Positions 50,783 to 59,805 of a stretch of 64,000 nucleotides of DNA are shown here, in pieces; within the stretch, counting starts at the first letter, position 1, and the number at the start of each line of letters is the position of its first letter. The notes beneath the pieces were generated by a model. It was not told where the DNA came from and did not search any database. It saw nothing but the letters and a program-made list of their open reading frames with translations. The stretch is from assembly GCF_017896165.1 (NCBI RefSeq), contig NZ_JAFCNB010000025.1:1-64000 (forward strand), given 5' to 3'. The translations under genes were made by a program, and so were the position numbers. Source of the DNA: Microbispora oryzae. Lineage in GTDB: Bacteria > Actinomycetota > Actinomycetes > Streptosporangiales > Streptosporangiaceae.

Positions 50783-51580
50783 CTAGCCGAGGAACTCCCG
50801 CAGCGAACGCGGTTGGCGGCCCAGGATGTCGGCCACGGTGGTGGTCGTGCTCCCCCAGCGCCCATCTCCGATCTGCGACATGAGCAGAGCCAGGTCGCGG
50901 GCCGCTTCGCCGGGCATGCCGCGCTTCTCCAGATGAACGGCGGCTTCCTCGACCGAAAGGTCCACGTAACGCACGGTCCGGCCGAGCGCTCGGGTGAGCT
51001 CGGCGGCGATCTCGTCATGCGTGGGCGCCACCGGCCCGGTGAGCTCGTACGTGGCGTCGGCTCCGACGGGACGCGTGAGCAGTGCGGCCGCGACCGCCGC
51101 GATGTCGCGCGCGTCAATGTAGCCGACCCTGCCCGTGCCGTACGAGCCGAAGATCCGCCCCTCCTCGTCGACGTCGCCCGCGAGATTCTGCATGAAGCCG
51201 ACGGGCGCCAGGATCGACCACGGCACTCCCGACGCCTTGAGATGCTCGTCGACCTGCCCGTGCATGCCGAACCCGAGCAGGCTGCTCGATGTCACGCCGC
51301 GCACGGACACGGTCATCACCTGCGCCACACCCGCGGCCGCCGCCCGATCGATGACCGCCCGATGCGCCCGCACGAAACCCGGCCACAGCGCGCTGTTGAG
51401 AAAGAGCCTGTCACCAGGCGCGAGCGCGATGGTCTCCGGCTGCTCCAGGTCGCCGACCACATATTCGCATCCCAGTTCCTCGCCCTGTTCCGCGCGCCGC
51501 ACCACGGCTCGCGTCACACCGCCGAGTTCCTTGATCAGCGCCCGCCCGATCGTGCCGGTCGCGCCTGTCACCACAATCAT
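50783..51580 (-). CDS. NmrA-like NAD(P)-binding protein
   Basis: 265 residues, atypical SDR: N-terminal IVVTGATGTIGRALIKEL, FLNSALWPGFVRAHRAVIDRAAAAGVAQV, and ILAPVGFMQNLAG. The catalytic YxxxK is absent, as in NmrA/QOR2-type proteins that sense or reduce NAD(P)-linked substrates. GAGAGGACC precedes the ATG. Divergent from a TetR gene (51661) through a region rich in TTCCG half-sites, so it is probably TetR-repressed. Confidence 0.9.
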   Translation of the reverse strand: MIVVTGATGTIGRALIKELGGVTRAVVRRAEQGEELGCEYVVGDLEQPETIALAPGDRLFLNSALWPGFVRAHRAVIDRAAAAGVAQVMTVSVRGVTSSSLLGFGMHGQVDEHLKASGVPWSILAPVGFMQNLAGDVDEEGRIFGSYGTGRVGYIDARDIAAVAAALLTRPVGADATYELTGPVAPTHDEIAAELTRALGRTVRYVDLSVEEAAVHLEKRGMPGEAARDLALLMSQIGDGRWGSTTTTVADILGRQPRSLREFLG

Positions 51581-51600
51581 CGCGAGGTCCTCTCAGAAGT

Positions 51601-51647
51601 GGAATGTCGACTTCCGGTTATACTAAGCGGAAACTGACCTTCCGGTT
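51601..51647. promoter_or_regulatory. TetR operators between NmrA and TetR genes
   Basis: TTCCGGTTA (51612-51620), TAC, TAAGCGGAA (51624-51632) form a 21-bp dyad. Further half-sites are GGAA at 51601-51604 and CTTCCGGTT at 51639-51647. TATACT (51619-51624) within the dyad is a -10-like hexamer. Confidence 0.65.
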
Positions 51648-51660
51648 GAGAGGGGGTTCG

Positions 51661-52182
51661 ATGCGAGCCGATGCCCGCCGTAATCGGGACAAGATCCTGG
51701 AGGCGGCACGCGACGCGGTGGCCGAGCGCGGCACGGACGCGCCGATGGAGCTGATCGCCCGCCGGGCCGGCGTCGGCGTAGGCACGCTCTACCGCCGCTT
51801 CCCCGACCGCGGCACGCTGCTCGCCGCCCTGGCGGAGCAGTACGTTCACGAGCTCATGGACGCCCTCGACGGCGCCGTCGCGGCCGAGCCTGACGCGTGG
51901 GCCGCCATTCGCGCCTTCGTCGCCCACAGCGTGGAGACGAGCCGCGGCGCGATCGCCACCGCGCTCGCCGGGACCTCCGCGCCGCAGGCCAGGCAGGCGC
52001 TGGTGCGGCGCCTCGACGAGCTGGTACGGCAGGCGCAGGCGGACGGTGCGATGCGCTCGGACGTCGGCACCGGCGACGTCATGGAGCTGCTGAACGTGTT
52101 CGCCTGCCACCCGGGCGTCGTCCCGGAGCGGTTCCTCCCCCTCATTCTCGACGGCTTCGACCGGCGCTGGCCTCTGCCGTGA
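51661..52182 (+). CDS. TetR-family regulator
   Basis: 173 residues: RRNRDKILEAARDAVAERGTDAPMELIARRAGVGVGTLYRRFPDRGTLLAALAEQ is the helix-turn-helix (about 5-60), followed by the short C-terminal domain common in the SbtR-like actinobacterial group. GAGAGGGGG precedes the ATG. It probably represses itself and the divergent NmrA-like gene. Confidence 0.92.
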   Translation: MRADARRNRDKILEAARDAVAERGTDAPMELIARRAGVGVGTLYRRFPDRGTLLAALAEQYVHELMDALDGAVAAEPDAWAAIRAFVAHSVETSRGAIATALAGTSAPQARQALVRRLDELVRQAQADGAMRSDVGTGDVMELLNVFACHPGVVPERFLPLILDGFDRRWPLP

Positions 52183-52257
52183 TCAGAGGCGACGCGGTGC
52201 CCGTGTCAGCGGCCGCGTCAGCACGGCGACGGCCCGGTATCAGAGCGGTCCGCGATC

Positions 52258-53211
52258 GTGAACGTCATGAACGGCTCAGCGATCGCGGCCTCGGGGTTGC
52301 GGAAGGCATACAAGGACAAGGTCGTGCTCGACGGCGTCGACCTGGATGTCCGGACCGGCACGATCTTCGCCCTGCTCGGGCCCAACGGCGCCGGAAAGAC
52401 CACGACGGTGAACGTGCTGACCACGCTGCTGACCCCTGACGCCGGAAAAGCCGTCGTCGCCGGGCACGACGTGGCCACGGAGACCAGGGCGGTGCGCGCG
52501 GCGATCGGGGTCACCGGGCAGTTCGCCTCGGTGGACGACCTGCTCACCGGCGAGGAGAACCTGCTGATGATGGCGGATCTGCTCCATCTGCCCAAGGCGG
52601 AGGGCAGACGAGTCGCCGCCCGGTTGCTCGACCGGTTCGACCTGGTCGAAGCCGCGCGCGAACCGGCGGCCTCCTACTCCGGCGGCATGCGCCGCAAGCT
52701 GGACCTCGCCATGACGCTGGCGGGCGAGCCGCAGATCATTTTTCTGGACGAGCCCACGACGGGGCTTGATCCGCGCAGCCGCCGCACCATGTGGGAGATC
52801 ATCCGCGAACTGGTCGCGGACGGCAGGACGATCTTCCTCACCACACAGTATCTGGAGGAGGCCGACCAGCTCGCCGACCGTGTCGCCGTACTCGATCAGG
52901 GCCGGCTGGTCGCCGAGGGCACCCCGGCGGAACTCAAGCGCCGGGTGCCCGGCAGTCACATCCGGCTGCGGTTCGCCGACCGGTACGAGCTCGACGTGGC
53001 GGGGCGGATCCTGCCCGAAGCCACGAGGGACGACGACAACCTGACGCTGCGGGTGCCCGGCGACGGCGGGGTGAGGTCGTTGCGTGCGCTGCTGGCCCGG
53101 CTCGACGAGCATTCCGTCGACGTCGAGGAACTGTCGGTGCACACACCGGACCTGGATGACGTCTTCCTCGCCCTCACCGGCCACGGCAACAAGGAGATCG
53201 ACGCACGATGA
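52258..53211 (+). CDS. DrrA-like ABC transporter ATPase
   Basis: 317 residues: Walker A GPNGAGKTT (41-49), signature YSGGMRRKLDLA, Walker B IIFLDEPTTGLDPRSRR, switch LTTQYLEEADQLAD, and the C-terminal DUF4162 domain (LRFADRYELDVAGRILPE to LEELSVHTPDLDDVFLALTG) of daunorubicin-type exporters. GTG at 52258 or ATG at 52267; neither has a good ribosome-binding site. Stop overlaps the permease start (ATGA). Confidence 0.94.
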   Translation: MNVMNGSAIAASGLRKAYKDKVVLDGVDLDVRTGTIFALLGPNGAGKTTTVNVLTTLLTPDAGKAVVAGHDVATETRAVRAAIGVTGQFASVDDLLTGEENLLMMADLLHLPKAEGRRVAARLLDRFDLVEAAREPAASYSGGMRRKLDLAMTLAGEPQIIFLDEPTTGLDPRSRRTMWEIIRELVADGRTIFLTTQYLEEADQLADRVAVLDQGRLVAEGTPAELKRRVPGSHIRLRFADRYELDVAGRILPEATRDDDNLTLRVPGDGGVRSLRALLARLDEHSVDVEELSVHTPDLDDVFLALTGHGNKEIDAR

Positions 53212-53957
53212 ACGTCATCGCAGATTCCGCGACCATGCTGCGGCGCAACTTCCGGCACACGATGCGTAATCCGGTGGCGCTGTTCAACGGCGTCATCATG
53301 CCGGTCTTCCTGATGTTCCTGATGGTCTACGTGTTCGGCGGCGCGTTCAGCGTGGGCGTCGACTACGCCGACTACGCGACGCCGGGGTTGATGCTCACGA
53401 CGATCTGCTATGGCGTCGGCGCCACCGCGATCGCGGTGAACTCCGATATGACGACCGGATTCATCAATCGGCTCCGCGTCATGGACGTGTCCCGGGCCGC
53501 GGTGCTGAACGCGCATGTGATCGCGACGATGCTGCGGAGCCTGGTGGCCATCGCGATCGTCACCGGGGTCGCGTTCCTCATGGGATTCCGGCCGGCGGCG
53601 AGTTTCCTGGAGTGGCTCGGCGTGATCGGCATCGTGGTGCTGACGGTCCTGGCGATCGGCTGGCTGACCGTCGCGTTCGGTCTCGCGGCGAAGACGCCGG
53701 AAAGCGCGGGCCTCGCCGCTGTTCCGCTGATGCTCCTTCCCTTTCTGAGCAGCGCGTTCGTGCCGGCCGGCACAATGGGGCCGGGTGCGCGGCAGTTCGC
53801 GGAGTACCAGCCGTTCACCTCGATCATCGAAACCCTGCGCGGGCTGCTGACCGGCGCGCCGTCGGCGGGCTCGGCCATCACGGCGATCGCCTGGTGTGTC
53901 GGGCTCACGCTGGTCGGTTATCTGTGGGCGCGGGCCTCGTTCACGAAGCGAGCGTGA
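53208..53957 (+). CDS. DrrB-like ABC-2 permease
   Basis: 249 residues, six helices of the ABC-2 type (NPVALFNGVIMPVFLMFLMVYVFGGAF; LLPFLSSAFVPAGTMGPGARQFAEYQPFTSIIETLRGLL). Works with the preceding ATPase as a drug or lipid exporter. Its last 17 bases overlap the end of the convergent AfsR-like regulator. Confidence 0.93.
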   Translation: MNVIADSATMLRRNFRHTMRNPVALFNGVIMPVFLMFLMVYVFGGAFSVGVDYADYATPGLMLTTICYGVGATAIAVNSDMTTGFINRLRVMDVSRAAVLNAHVIATMLRSLVAIAIVTGVAFLMGFRPAASFLEWLGVIGIVVLTVLAIGWLTVAFGLAAKTPESAGLAAVPLMLLPFLSSAFVPAGTMGPGARQFAEYQPFTSIIETLRGLLTGAPSAGSAITAIAWCVGLTLVGYLWARASFTKRA

Positions 53958-56900
53958 TCTCGGCCAGCTCGCGCCAGTCGCGCTTCCGGCCGTCACGGGT
54001 CGCCTCGGTGAACAGGGTTTCACCGAGGCGATTCCGCGTTTCCGCCGCGATGCTGGAAGCGTCCGGCTGCGAACGGTCCGGTGTGCCGCGCACGCCGTCG
54101 CCGGCTGCGAGCAGTCGCGCCGCCTGCTCGTACTCCCCCTGGCGTAGCGCGAGATCCGCGATTCCGATCAGCACTCCGGCGATCGCCGGTGGATACCCGT
54201 GTTCCGTCACCGCGCGGAGCGCCTCGCTCCGATACGCGCGGGCCTCGTCGAGATCCTCGGTGAGGTAGCCGTAGAGGTCCATGGCCCTGGCGCGGGTGAA
54301 GCCGGCCAGTTCCGCGCTGTCCAGCAGCGTGGCCAGGTGGCGGCGGGCCGTTTCCGGCTCGCCGCGCCAGCGCGCCAGCTCCGCCTTCGACAGCTCAAGC
54401 TCGGCGAGCGTGCCGGGCCAGGTGATTCCGCCCGCGTACCGCTGCGCCTCGGCCATGGCGGACGTGCTGGACCGCTCATCGCCGAGCAGCCAGTAGAGCT
54501 GAGCCTGCCGCGCGCGCAGACCGACCACGTCCTCGGTCGCGCCCACCTCTGTCAGCGCCACGACCGCCTCTTCGTAGTGCTCACACGCGCGTGCGAACTC
54601 GCCGCGCATGGCGAGCCGATCGGCCACGAAGGTCAGCGCCAGCGAGGTGCCCCACCGGTCACCCAGCGTGCGGAACTCGGCGAGGGCGATCTCGGCGTCG
54701 CCGTCCACGTCGGTCTCGTCGCCGCCGTGCGTGAGCCGCAGCCGGCCCCGCGTGAGCCTGGCCTGCGCGCGCACCCACGGATCGTCGCCCGCGATGAGCG
54801 GCTCGAACGCGGGCAGGAAATCCACCGGCTCGCGCAGCATACGCTCCAGCGGCGCGACGAACCCGAGCAGCGGGTTGCGATACCCGGGCGGGGTGAATCG
54901 GTGCGCCGCCTGGATCCACTCCCGCGCCTGATGCTGATCGCGGCCGGGCCCGGAGGTCACGAAGATCGTCACGATGGTGTACGCCATCGCCCGGACCTCG
55001 TCGGGCACCTCGCCGGACGCCTCATCGGGCAGCGAGGCCGCGGCGATGCTCAACTCGGTGCCCTCGGCCCGGTGCCCGCTGAGATACCAGTACCAGCCCG
55101 CGGCCGCGACCAGCCGCATCGCCTCCCGGGCCCAACCCTCGGCGATCGCCCGGCGCAGGGCCGCATTGATGTTGTCGTGTTCGGCCGCAAGCGTGGACAG
55201 CCACTCCAGCTGCCCGGCCCGGCGCAGGTGCGGGTCGGCCGTCTCGGCCAGTTCGGTGAAGTAGGCGAGGTGCGCCCGGCGCGCCGGCTCGTTCTCCCCG
55301 GCCTCGGCGAGCCGGTCCGCCGCGTACTCCCTGATGGTGCCGAGCATCCGGTAGCGCGGCGCGTCCGCGCCGTCGGCGAGCAGCAGCGACTTCTCGACCA
55401 GCGCGGTCAGCAGGTCGAGCACCTGCTCCCCGGCGAACGTCTCCCCGCACACCCGTTCGGCCGCTTCCAGGCTCGCCCCGCCGGCGAACACCGAGAGCCG
55501 CCGCAGCACGCCGCGTTCGGCCTCGCTCAGCAGATCCCAGCTCCAGTCCACGACCGCGCGCAGCGTCTTGTGCCGGGCAAGCGCCGTACGGCTGCCGCCG
55601 GTCAGCAGCCGGAACCGGTCGTCGAGCCGGCGCGCCAGCTGATCGACGGACATGGTGCGCAACCGTGCCGCGGCCAGTTCGATCGCCAGCGGCATCCCGT
55701 CGAGAGCCCGGCAGATCCGCGCCATGGCCGACAGGGTGTGCGCGTCGGAGCCGATGTCCTGGCGCACCAGGCCCGCGCGCTCCCGCAGCAGCCGCACCGC
55801 GGGCGACGACCCGACCTCGGACAGGTCGGCGCCCTTCGCGGGCAGCCTGAGCGGCTCGACCTGCCACAGCATCTCCCCGGTGATGCCGAGCGGCTCCCTG
55901 CTGGTGGCCAGGATCCGCAGCCTCCGGCACTCCCCCAGCAGCCGGTCCGCGAAAGCGGCGGCCGCCTCGATCACGTGCTCGCAGTTGTCCAGAACCAGCA
56001 GGATCGCGCGCTCCCGGACGGCGGCGATGAGACGATCCATCGGTTCCCCGTCCCGCGCGCCGCCGAGCAGTGCCTGGTCGCGCAGGCCGATCGCGGTGAG
56101 CGCGGCCTGCGCCAGCTCACCGCCTGCCCGCACCGAGGCCAGCTCGACCAGCCAGGCGCCGTCCGGCAGCTCCGCGAGCATCGTCCGCGCGGTCTCCGTG
56201 GCCAGCCGTGTCTTGCCGGAGCCGCCCGCCCCCGTCAAGGTGACCAGCCGGTGCTTGACGGCCAGACCGGCGACCGCGGAGATGTCGTCGTCCTTGCCGA
56301 CGAAACTCGTCAGCTCGGCGCGCAGGTTCGTCCTGCCGTTCTCCGTCCGCTCGCCCAGCTCGCCCCGGAGCACCGCGGTGTGCAGCGCGGACAACTCGGC
56401 CGACGGATCGGCGCCCAACTCCTCGGCGAGCCGCTCGCGCGTCCGCTGGTACACGGTCAGCGCCTCGGTGCCCCGCCCCGCCTCGGCGAGCGCCCGCATC
56501 AGGGCCGCGGCGAACCCCTCCCGCAGCGGATGCGCGGCGACCAGTTCGGTGAGCTCGGAGACCAGCCCCGGGCCACGGCCGAGTCGGATGTCCGCGTCCA
56601 CCCGATCCCCGAGCGCGGCGAGGCGGAGCTCCTCCAGACGCGCGACCACGGCGTCGAACGCGTCGCTGCCCCGCAATGCGATGTCCGCCATGGCCGTGCC
56701 GCGCCACAACGCCAGGGCCGAGCGCAGCAGATCCGCCCGCGCCGCGAGGCCGGCCGCACGGGCCTGGCCGACCAGCTGCTCGAACCGGCACACGTCCACG
56801 GCGTCAGGAGCCACGGCCAGCCGGTAACCGCCGGAATCCGCCTCGATCACGCCCTGCGGCAACGCCCTGCGCAGCCTGGACACCAACGCCTGCACGGCAT

Positions 56901-57081
56901 TCGCCTCGTCCGCCGGCGGCTCTTCCCCCCAGATCCAGTCCACCAGGCTCGTACGCGGGACGATCCGGCCGGGTTGCAGGGCGAGCGCGGCCAGCAGCGC
57001 GCGCAGCCGGATCCCGGCAACCTCCACCGGGGTCCCGTCATGGTTCAGGACCTCGAACGGCCCGAGCAGTCCGACTCGCAC
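53941..57081 (-). CDS. AfsR/SARP-type regulator with ATPase and TPR domains
   Basis: 1046 residues: OmpR-type winged helix (1-90), BTAD (95-240), an NB-ARC/AAA-like P-loop ATPase (from about 255, FVGKDDDISAVAGLAVKHRLVTLTGAGGSGKTRLA, Walker A 284-291; Walker B ILLVLDNCEHV), then a long TPR-like helical region. It probably integrates a signal and activates genes by recruiting RNA polymerase. Start GTG at 57081 is supported by CACAAT seven bases upstream (leaderless). The DrrAB-like exporter ends against it and may be a target. Confidence 0.92.
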   Translation of the reverse strand: MRVGLLGPFEVLNHDGTPVEVAGIRLRALLAALALQPGRIVPRTSLVDWIWGEEPPADEANAVQALVSRLRRALPQGVIEADSGGYRLAVAPDAVDVCRFEQLVGQARAAGLAARADLLRSALALWRGTAMADIALRGSDAFDAVVARLEELRLAALGDRVDADIRLGRGPGLVSELTELVAAHPLREGFAAALMRALAEAGRGTEALTVYQRTRERLAEELGADPSAELSALHTAVLRGELGERTENGRTNLRAELTSFVGKDDDISAVAGLAVKHRLVTLTGAGGSGKTRLATETARTMLAELPDGAWLVELASVRAGGELAQAALTAIGLRDQALLGGARDGEPMDRLIAAVRERAILLVLDNCEHVIEAAAAFADRLLGECRRLRILATSREPLGITGEMLWQVEPLRLPAKGADLSEVGSSPAVRLLRERAGLVRQDIGSDAHTLSAMARICRALDGMPLAIELAAARLRTMSVDQLARRLDDRFRLLTGGSRTALARHKTLRAVVDWSWDLLSEAERGVLRRLSVFAGGASLEAAERVCGETFAGEQVLDLLTALVEKSLLLADGADAPRYRMLGTIREYAADRLAEAGENEPARRAHLAYFTELAETADPHLRRAGQLEWLSTLAAEHDNINAALRRAIAEGWAREAMRLVAAAGWYWYLSGHRAEGTELSIAAASLPDEASGEVPDEVRAMAYTIVTIFVTSGPGRDQHQAREWIQAAHRFTPPGYRNPLLGFVAPLERMLREPVDFLPAFEPLIAGDDPWVRAQARLTRGRLRLTHGGDETDVDGDAEIALAEFRTLGDRWGTSLALTFVADRLAMRGEFARACEHYEEAVVALTEVGATEDVVGLRARQAQLYWLLGDERSSTSAMAEAQRYAGGITWPGTLAELELSKAELARWRGEPETARRHLATLLDSAELAGFTRARAMDLYGYLTEDLDEARAYRSEALRAVTEHGYPPAIAGVLIGIADLALRQGEYEQAARLLAAGDGVRGTPDRSQPDASSIAAETRNRLGETLFTEATRDGRKRDWRELAEITLAS

Positions 57082-57088
57082 ATCGGCA

Positions 57089-57094
57089 ATTGTG
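57089..57094 (-). promoter_or_regulatory. -10 element of a leaderless promoter (AfsR-like gene)
   Basis: CACAAT on the minus strand seven bases before GTG at 57081, like that of recD2. Confidence 0.4.
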
Positions 57095-57227
57095 CCGAAC
57101 CGCGGCGACGACCGCGCCACCGCGATCGGCGATCGGGTCCGCACGCCCGGTCAGGCGGTCGTGGCGGAACGGCGAGCGCCCTCCAATCGTGAGGCGACCT
57201 CTCATCACGGACTCCTCTTGTTTGGAC

Positions 57228-57638
57228 ATGCGGGCGTTCCTGGATCGATGCCTATCAGGAGAATTTCTACGCGCAGCGGTGAGGCGTGACACTCCCTCAA
57301 GTGAGCAACCGATCCTGTACAACCCCGCAGCCGGCGACGACGAGTGGATGAAGCAGTTCTGGCTCGGGGACGTGCGGCCACGCCGCGAGGCGCGCCTGAT
57401 CGAGATCGACGCCGATGACATCACACCCGTCCTTCGCCAAGTCGGCGATGGCACAGCCGTGATGGTCGGCATCGCGGAGTACGCACCGCGCCTGCTGAAC
57501 TCTCGCTTGCGGGCGGTGAGGCTGGCTGGCGCCGCCCCTGTGATATTCCACGTCGCATGCCGGCGCACCGACCGGCGTGGTGTCGTCCGCGCGCTCGTGG
57601 GCGCCTTTCAGGCTGTCAGCCCCCGCCACCTTCTATAG
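57228..57638 (+). pseudogene. LysR-family 3' fragment
   Basis: The frame from about 57294 to the stop at 57638 (EQPILYNPAAGDDEW, ARLIEIDADDITPVLRQVGDGTAVMVGIAEYAPRLL, VIFHVACRRTDRRGVVRALVGAFQAV) is the C-terminal effector-domain end of a LysR regulator, about 113 residues. The helix-turn-helix and the first half of the effector domain are missing; upstream sequence in this frame is not LysR-like. The fragment ends inside the 45-bp repeat at 57613. Confidence 0.65.
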
Positions 57639-57656
57639 GCCCGATGCGATGAAGGT
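57613..57656 (+). repeat. 45-bp direct repeat, left copy
   Basis: About 40 of 45 positions match the copy at 62748-62792, with an identical 21-base core starting TAGGCCCGATGCGATGAAGG. It covers the last codons and stop of the LysR fragment and 18 bases of 3' flank. The two copies bracket 5.1 kb. Confidence 0.85.
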
Positions 57657-57695
57657 AGTAAGGGACGGTCATGCTCGGATCGCCCGCTCCGGCAT

Positions 57696-58346
57696 TCAGC
57701 TCGGCGAGCACGTGGGGCCGGACTGCGCCGCAGGACCATGGATGATCTGGTCCAGACAATCGCGGAACAGATCGTCGACGGTGCGGCCAGGCTGGAAGTA
57801 CTCTGTCACGCCGGCCATCACCGTGGGGTACGCCTCGGCGTACGCGGCCATGTCGAAGCCGTCGAGGGCGTCCGCGTCGGGGCGGCCGGCCTGCTCCTCC
57901 AGCACGTAGCCGACGGTGAAGCGCAACACCGTCAACACGATCAGGCGAGCCCGCCGCAAGGGAATGCCCCGCCCGACCAGTGTGCTCATCGCCAGTTCGG
58001 AGATGGCGGCCATCTTGAGGGACAGCTGCGAGGCCGAGATGATCCGGGCTCCGTCCGGGTGGGCCAGCAGCGCGCGGCGCAGCCGCTCGGCCAGGCCGAT
58101 CAGCCAGTCCTGCCAGCACTCCTCCGGCGCGGGCGACGACGGCTCGGGGAACTGCTGCTCCAGAATCGCCTCGGCGATCGCGGTGACCAGCGCCGCCTTG
58201 TTAGGGATGTGCCAGTAAAGAGTCGGCGACTGTACGCCGAGCCGGGCGGCCAGTTTGCGCGTGGTCACGCCGTCGAGACCCTCGGCGTCCAGCAGCGCGA
58301 CGGCCTCGGTGACGATCCGCTGCTTGTCCAGAGCCAATTCCGGCAC
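57696..58346 (-). CDS. TetR-class repressor with Tn10-like reading head
   Basis: 216 residues. The helix-turn-helix (GLDGVTTRKLAARLGVQSPTLYWHIPNKAAL, about 22-52) is nearly that of Tn10 TetR, and the C-terminal half is TetR_C-like (HPDGARIISASQL; VLRFTVGYVLEEQAGRP). From memory of TetR, the tetracycline-Mg contacts corresponding to H100, R104 and E147 are not preserved, so the inducer is probably different. Two tet-operator-like sites lie between it and the divergent gene at 58419. Confidence 0.92.
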   Translation of the reverse strand: MPELALDKQRIVTEAVALLDAEGLDGVTTRKLAARLGVQSPTLYWHIPNKAALVTAIAEAILEQQFPEPSSPAPEECWQDWLIGLAERLRRALLAHPDGARIISASQLSLKMAAISELAMSTLVGRGIPLRRARLIVLTVLRFTVGYVLEEQAGRPDADALDGFDMAAYAEAYPTVMAGVTEYFQPGRTVDDLFRDCLDQIIHGPAAQSGPTCSPS

Positions 58347-58358
58347 CTCCCTTCCGCA

Positions 58359-58394
58359 CCCTATCAGTGATAGAGTTCTCTATCGGTGATAGAG
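58359..58394. promoter_or_regulatory. Two tet-operator-like sites
   Basis: CCCTATCAGTGATAGAG (58359-58375) equals the core of the Tn10 tetO2 operator as I know it. CTCTATCGGTGATAGAG (58378-58394) is a close second site, 19 bp centre to centre. They lie in the 72-bp gap between the divergent repressor and the histidine-rich gene, so they should control both. Confidence 0.88.
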
Positions 58395-58418
58395 GCTTAT
58401 GCGCCAGAGGAGGCAACG

Positions 58419-58667
58419 ATGAGACACCGGCACTCGCTCCGCGACCTGCTGCACTCGGCGACCCATCGCATTCCGGGGGTTCCCGCGCACACCGAGCGGC
58501 CGGCCGGGCACCAGGGCCAGACCCGCCACGGTCATGGGTGGCAGCGCTCGCTCACGCACCACCGTTCGCACCACCACGGGTTCAACCACTCACCGGCCCG
58601 TCCGCCTCGCGTCCTGGCGGCGTGGCAGACGCGGATCGCCCGCTTGTTCGGTCAGGAGCCGGGATGA
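58419..58667 (+). CDS. Histidine-rich small protein
   Basis: 82 residues, 14 of them His (RHGHGW, THHRSHHHGFNHS). No signal peptide or membrane segment and no recognised family. AGGAGG six bases before the ATG is a good ribosome-binding site, and the gene is first downstream of the tet-like operators. Its UGA overlaps an ATG (58664) that is out of frame with the ADP-ribosylglycohydrolase following. It may bind metal, or be the front part of a +1-frameshift fusion with the next gene. Confidence 0.65.
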   Translation: MRHRHSLRDLLHSATHRIPGVPAHTERPAGHQGQTRHGHGWQRSLTHHRSHHHGFNHSPARPPRVLAAWQTRIARLFGQEPG

Positions 58668-59805
58668 AGGCAGCCGCGTCCGCGGCTGCGTTCTGGGAGG
58701 TGCGCTCGGTGACGCGCTGGGCGCGCCCATAGAGTTCTCCTCAATCGGTGCGATCCGAGCGCAGTACGGCCCGGACGGGGTCACCGGCCTGGTGGCCGGC
58801 GATGGGATGGTCGGGCTGGTCACCGATGACACGCAAATGACGCTGTTCACCCTGGAGGGCCTCCTGCGGGCCGACGTTCGGTTCGTCGGCAAGGGCATCT
58901 GTCATGTGCCGTCCGTGGTGCGCTTCGCCTACCTGCGCTGGCTGGACACCCAGGAGCACTCAGCGCCCCCGCCACGCGACGGCGACGATGACGAGCACTT
59001 CTTCCGTGACGGATGGCTGCGAGAGCAGCGATGGCTGTATGCGCGCCGGGCTCCTGGCAACGCCTGCCTGTCAGGGCTGCGAACCGAGTTCGGCCGGTCC
59101 GCGTCCTTCGGCCGGCCGGGGCCGGTCAACCCAGGATCCAAAGGGTGCGGCACGGTCATGAGGTCCGCGCCGTTCGGACTGGGTGGGGCTCACGCGCGGC
59201 AGACCTTCGAGATGGCCGCGGAGTGCGCGCAGATCACCCATGGCCACCCCACCGGCTACCTCGCGGCGGGCGCGTTCGCCGCGCTCATCCAGTTCCTGGT
59301 CCAGGGTTCGCCCCTGCCCCAAGCCGTCGCCGCCACCCTCGACCTGCTCGCGGAGTATCCGTCCCACCAGGAAACGACCCAGGCGCTGTGTGCGGCGGTC
59401 GCGCTGGCCGGCGACGGCGATCCGAGCCCGGAAAAGGTGGAACGGCTCGGCGGAGCGTGGGTCGCGGAGGAGGCCCTGGCGATCGCGGTCTACTGCGCGC
59501 TTGCCGAGCTGCCCGCCGCTCCGAGCCGCGGTGGTGGCTTCGGCTCCTACCGCGGTATCTCCCGGTTTCAGCGGGCTCTGCTGCTGGCGGTCAACCATTC
59601 AGGCGACAGCGACTCCACCGGCGCCATGGTCGGCAACATCCTCGGCGCCGCCCACGGCGATCTGGTCCTGCCCGGTGACTGGCTCGTCCAGCTCGAAGGC
59701 CGCGCTGTCATCACCGAGCTCGCCGACGACTTCGCCACCCAGATGGCCGACGGCTGCGCAATGGCGCACTCCACAGCCTGGTTCACGAAGTACCCCGGTG
59801 GATGA
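58664..59805 (+). CDS. ADP-ribosylglycohydrolase, start out of frame
   Basis: From about 58677 the frame reads a full DraG/ARH-family protein (about 375 residues): RGCVLGGALGDALGAPIEF, metal-binding TDDTQMT, GTVMRSAPFGL, THGHPTGYLAAGAFAALI and the Asp pair in HSGDSDSTGAMVGNILGA. It removes ADP-ribose from proteins or nucleic acids (family role). No ATG, GTG or TTG lies in frame near the true beginning. The natural ATG at 58664, coupled to the small protein's stop, is one base out of frame and would read MKAA before the break. Either a one-base loss, a programmed shift or a non-standard start. Confidence 0.82.

Noticed and set aside
54199-57192. 997-codon open frame antisense to the AfsR-like regulator
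   Set aside because: Low-complexity Arg/Gly/Pro-rich product with no family features; long antisense frames are common at this GC content, and the minus-strand protein has complete domains.
58359-59805. Tetracycline resistance determinant
   Set aside because: Despite tet-like operators, no TetA-type pump, ribosomal protection or tetracycline-modifying enzyme is encoded next to the repressor.
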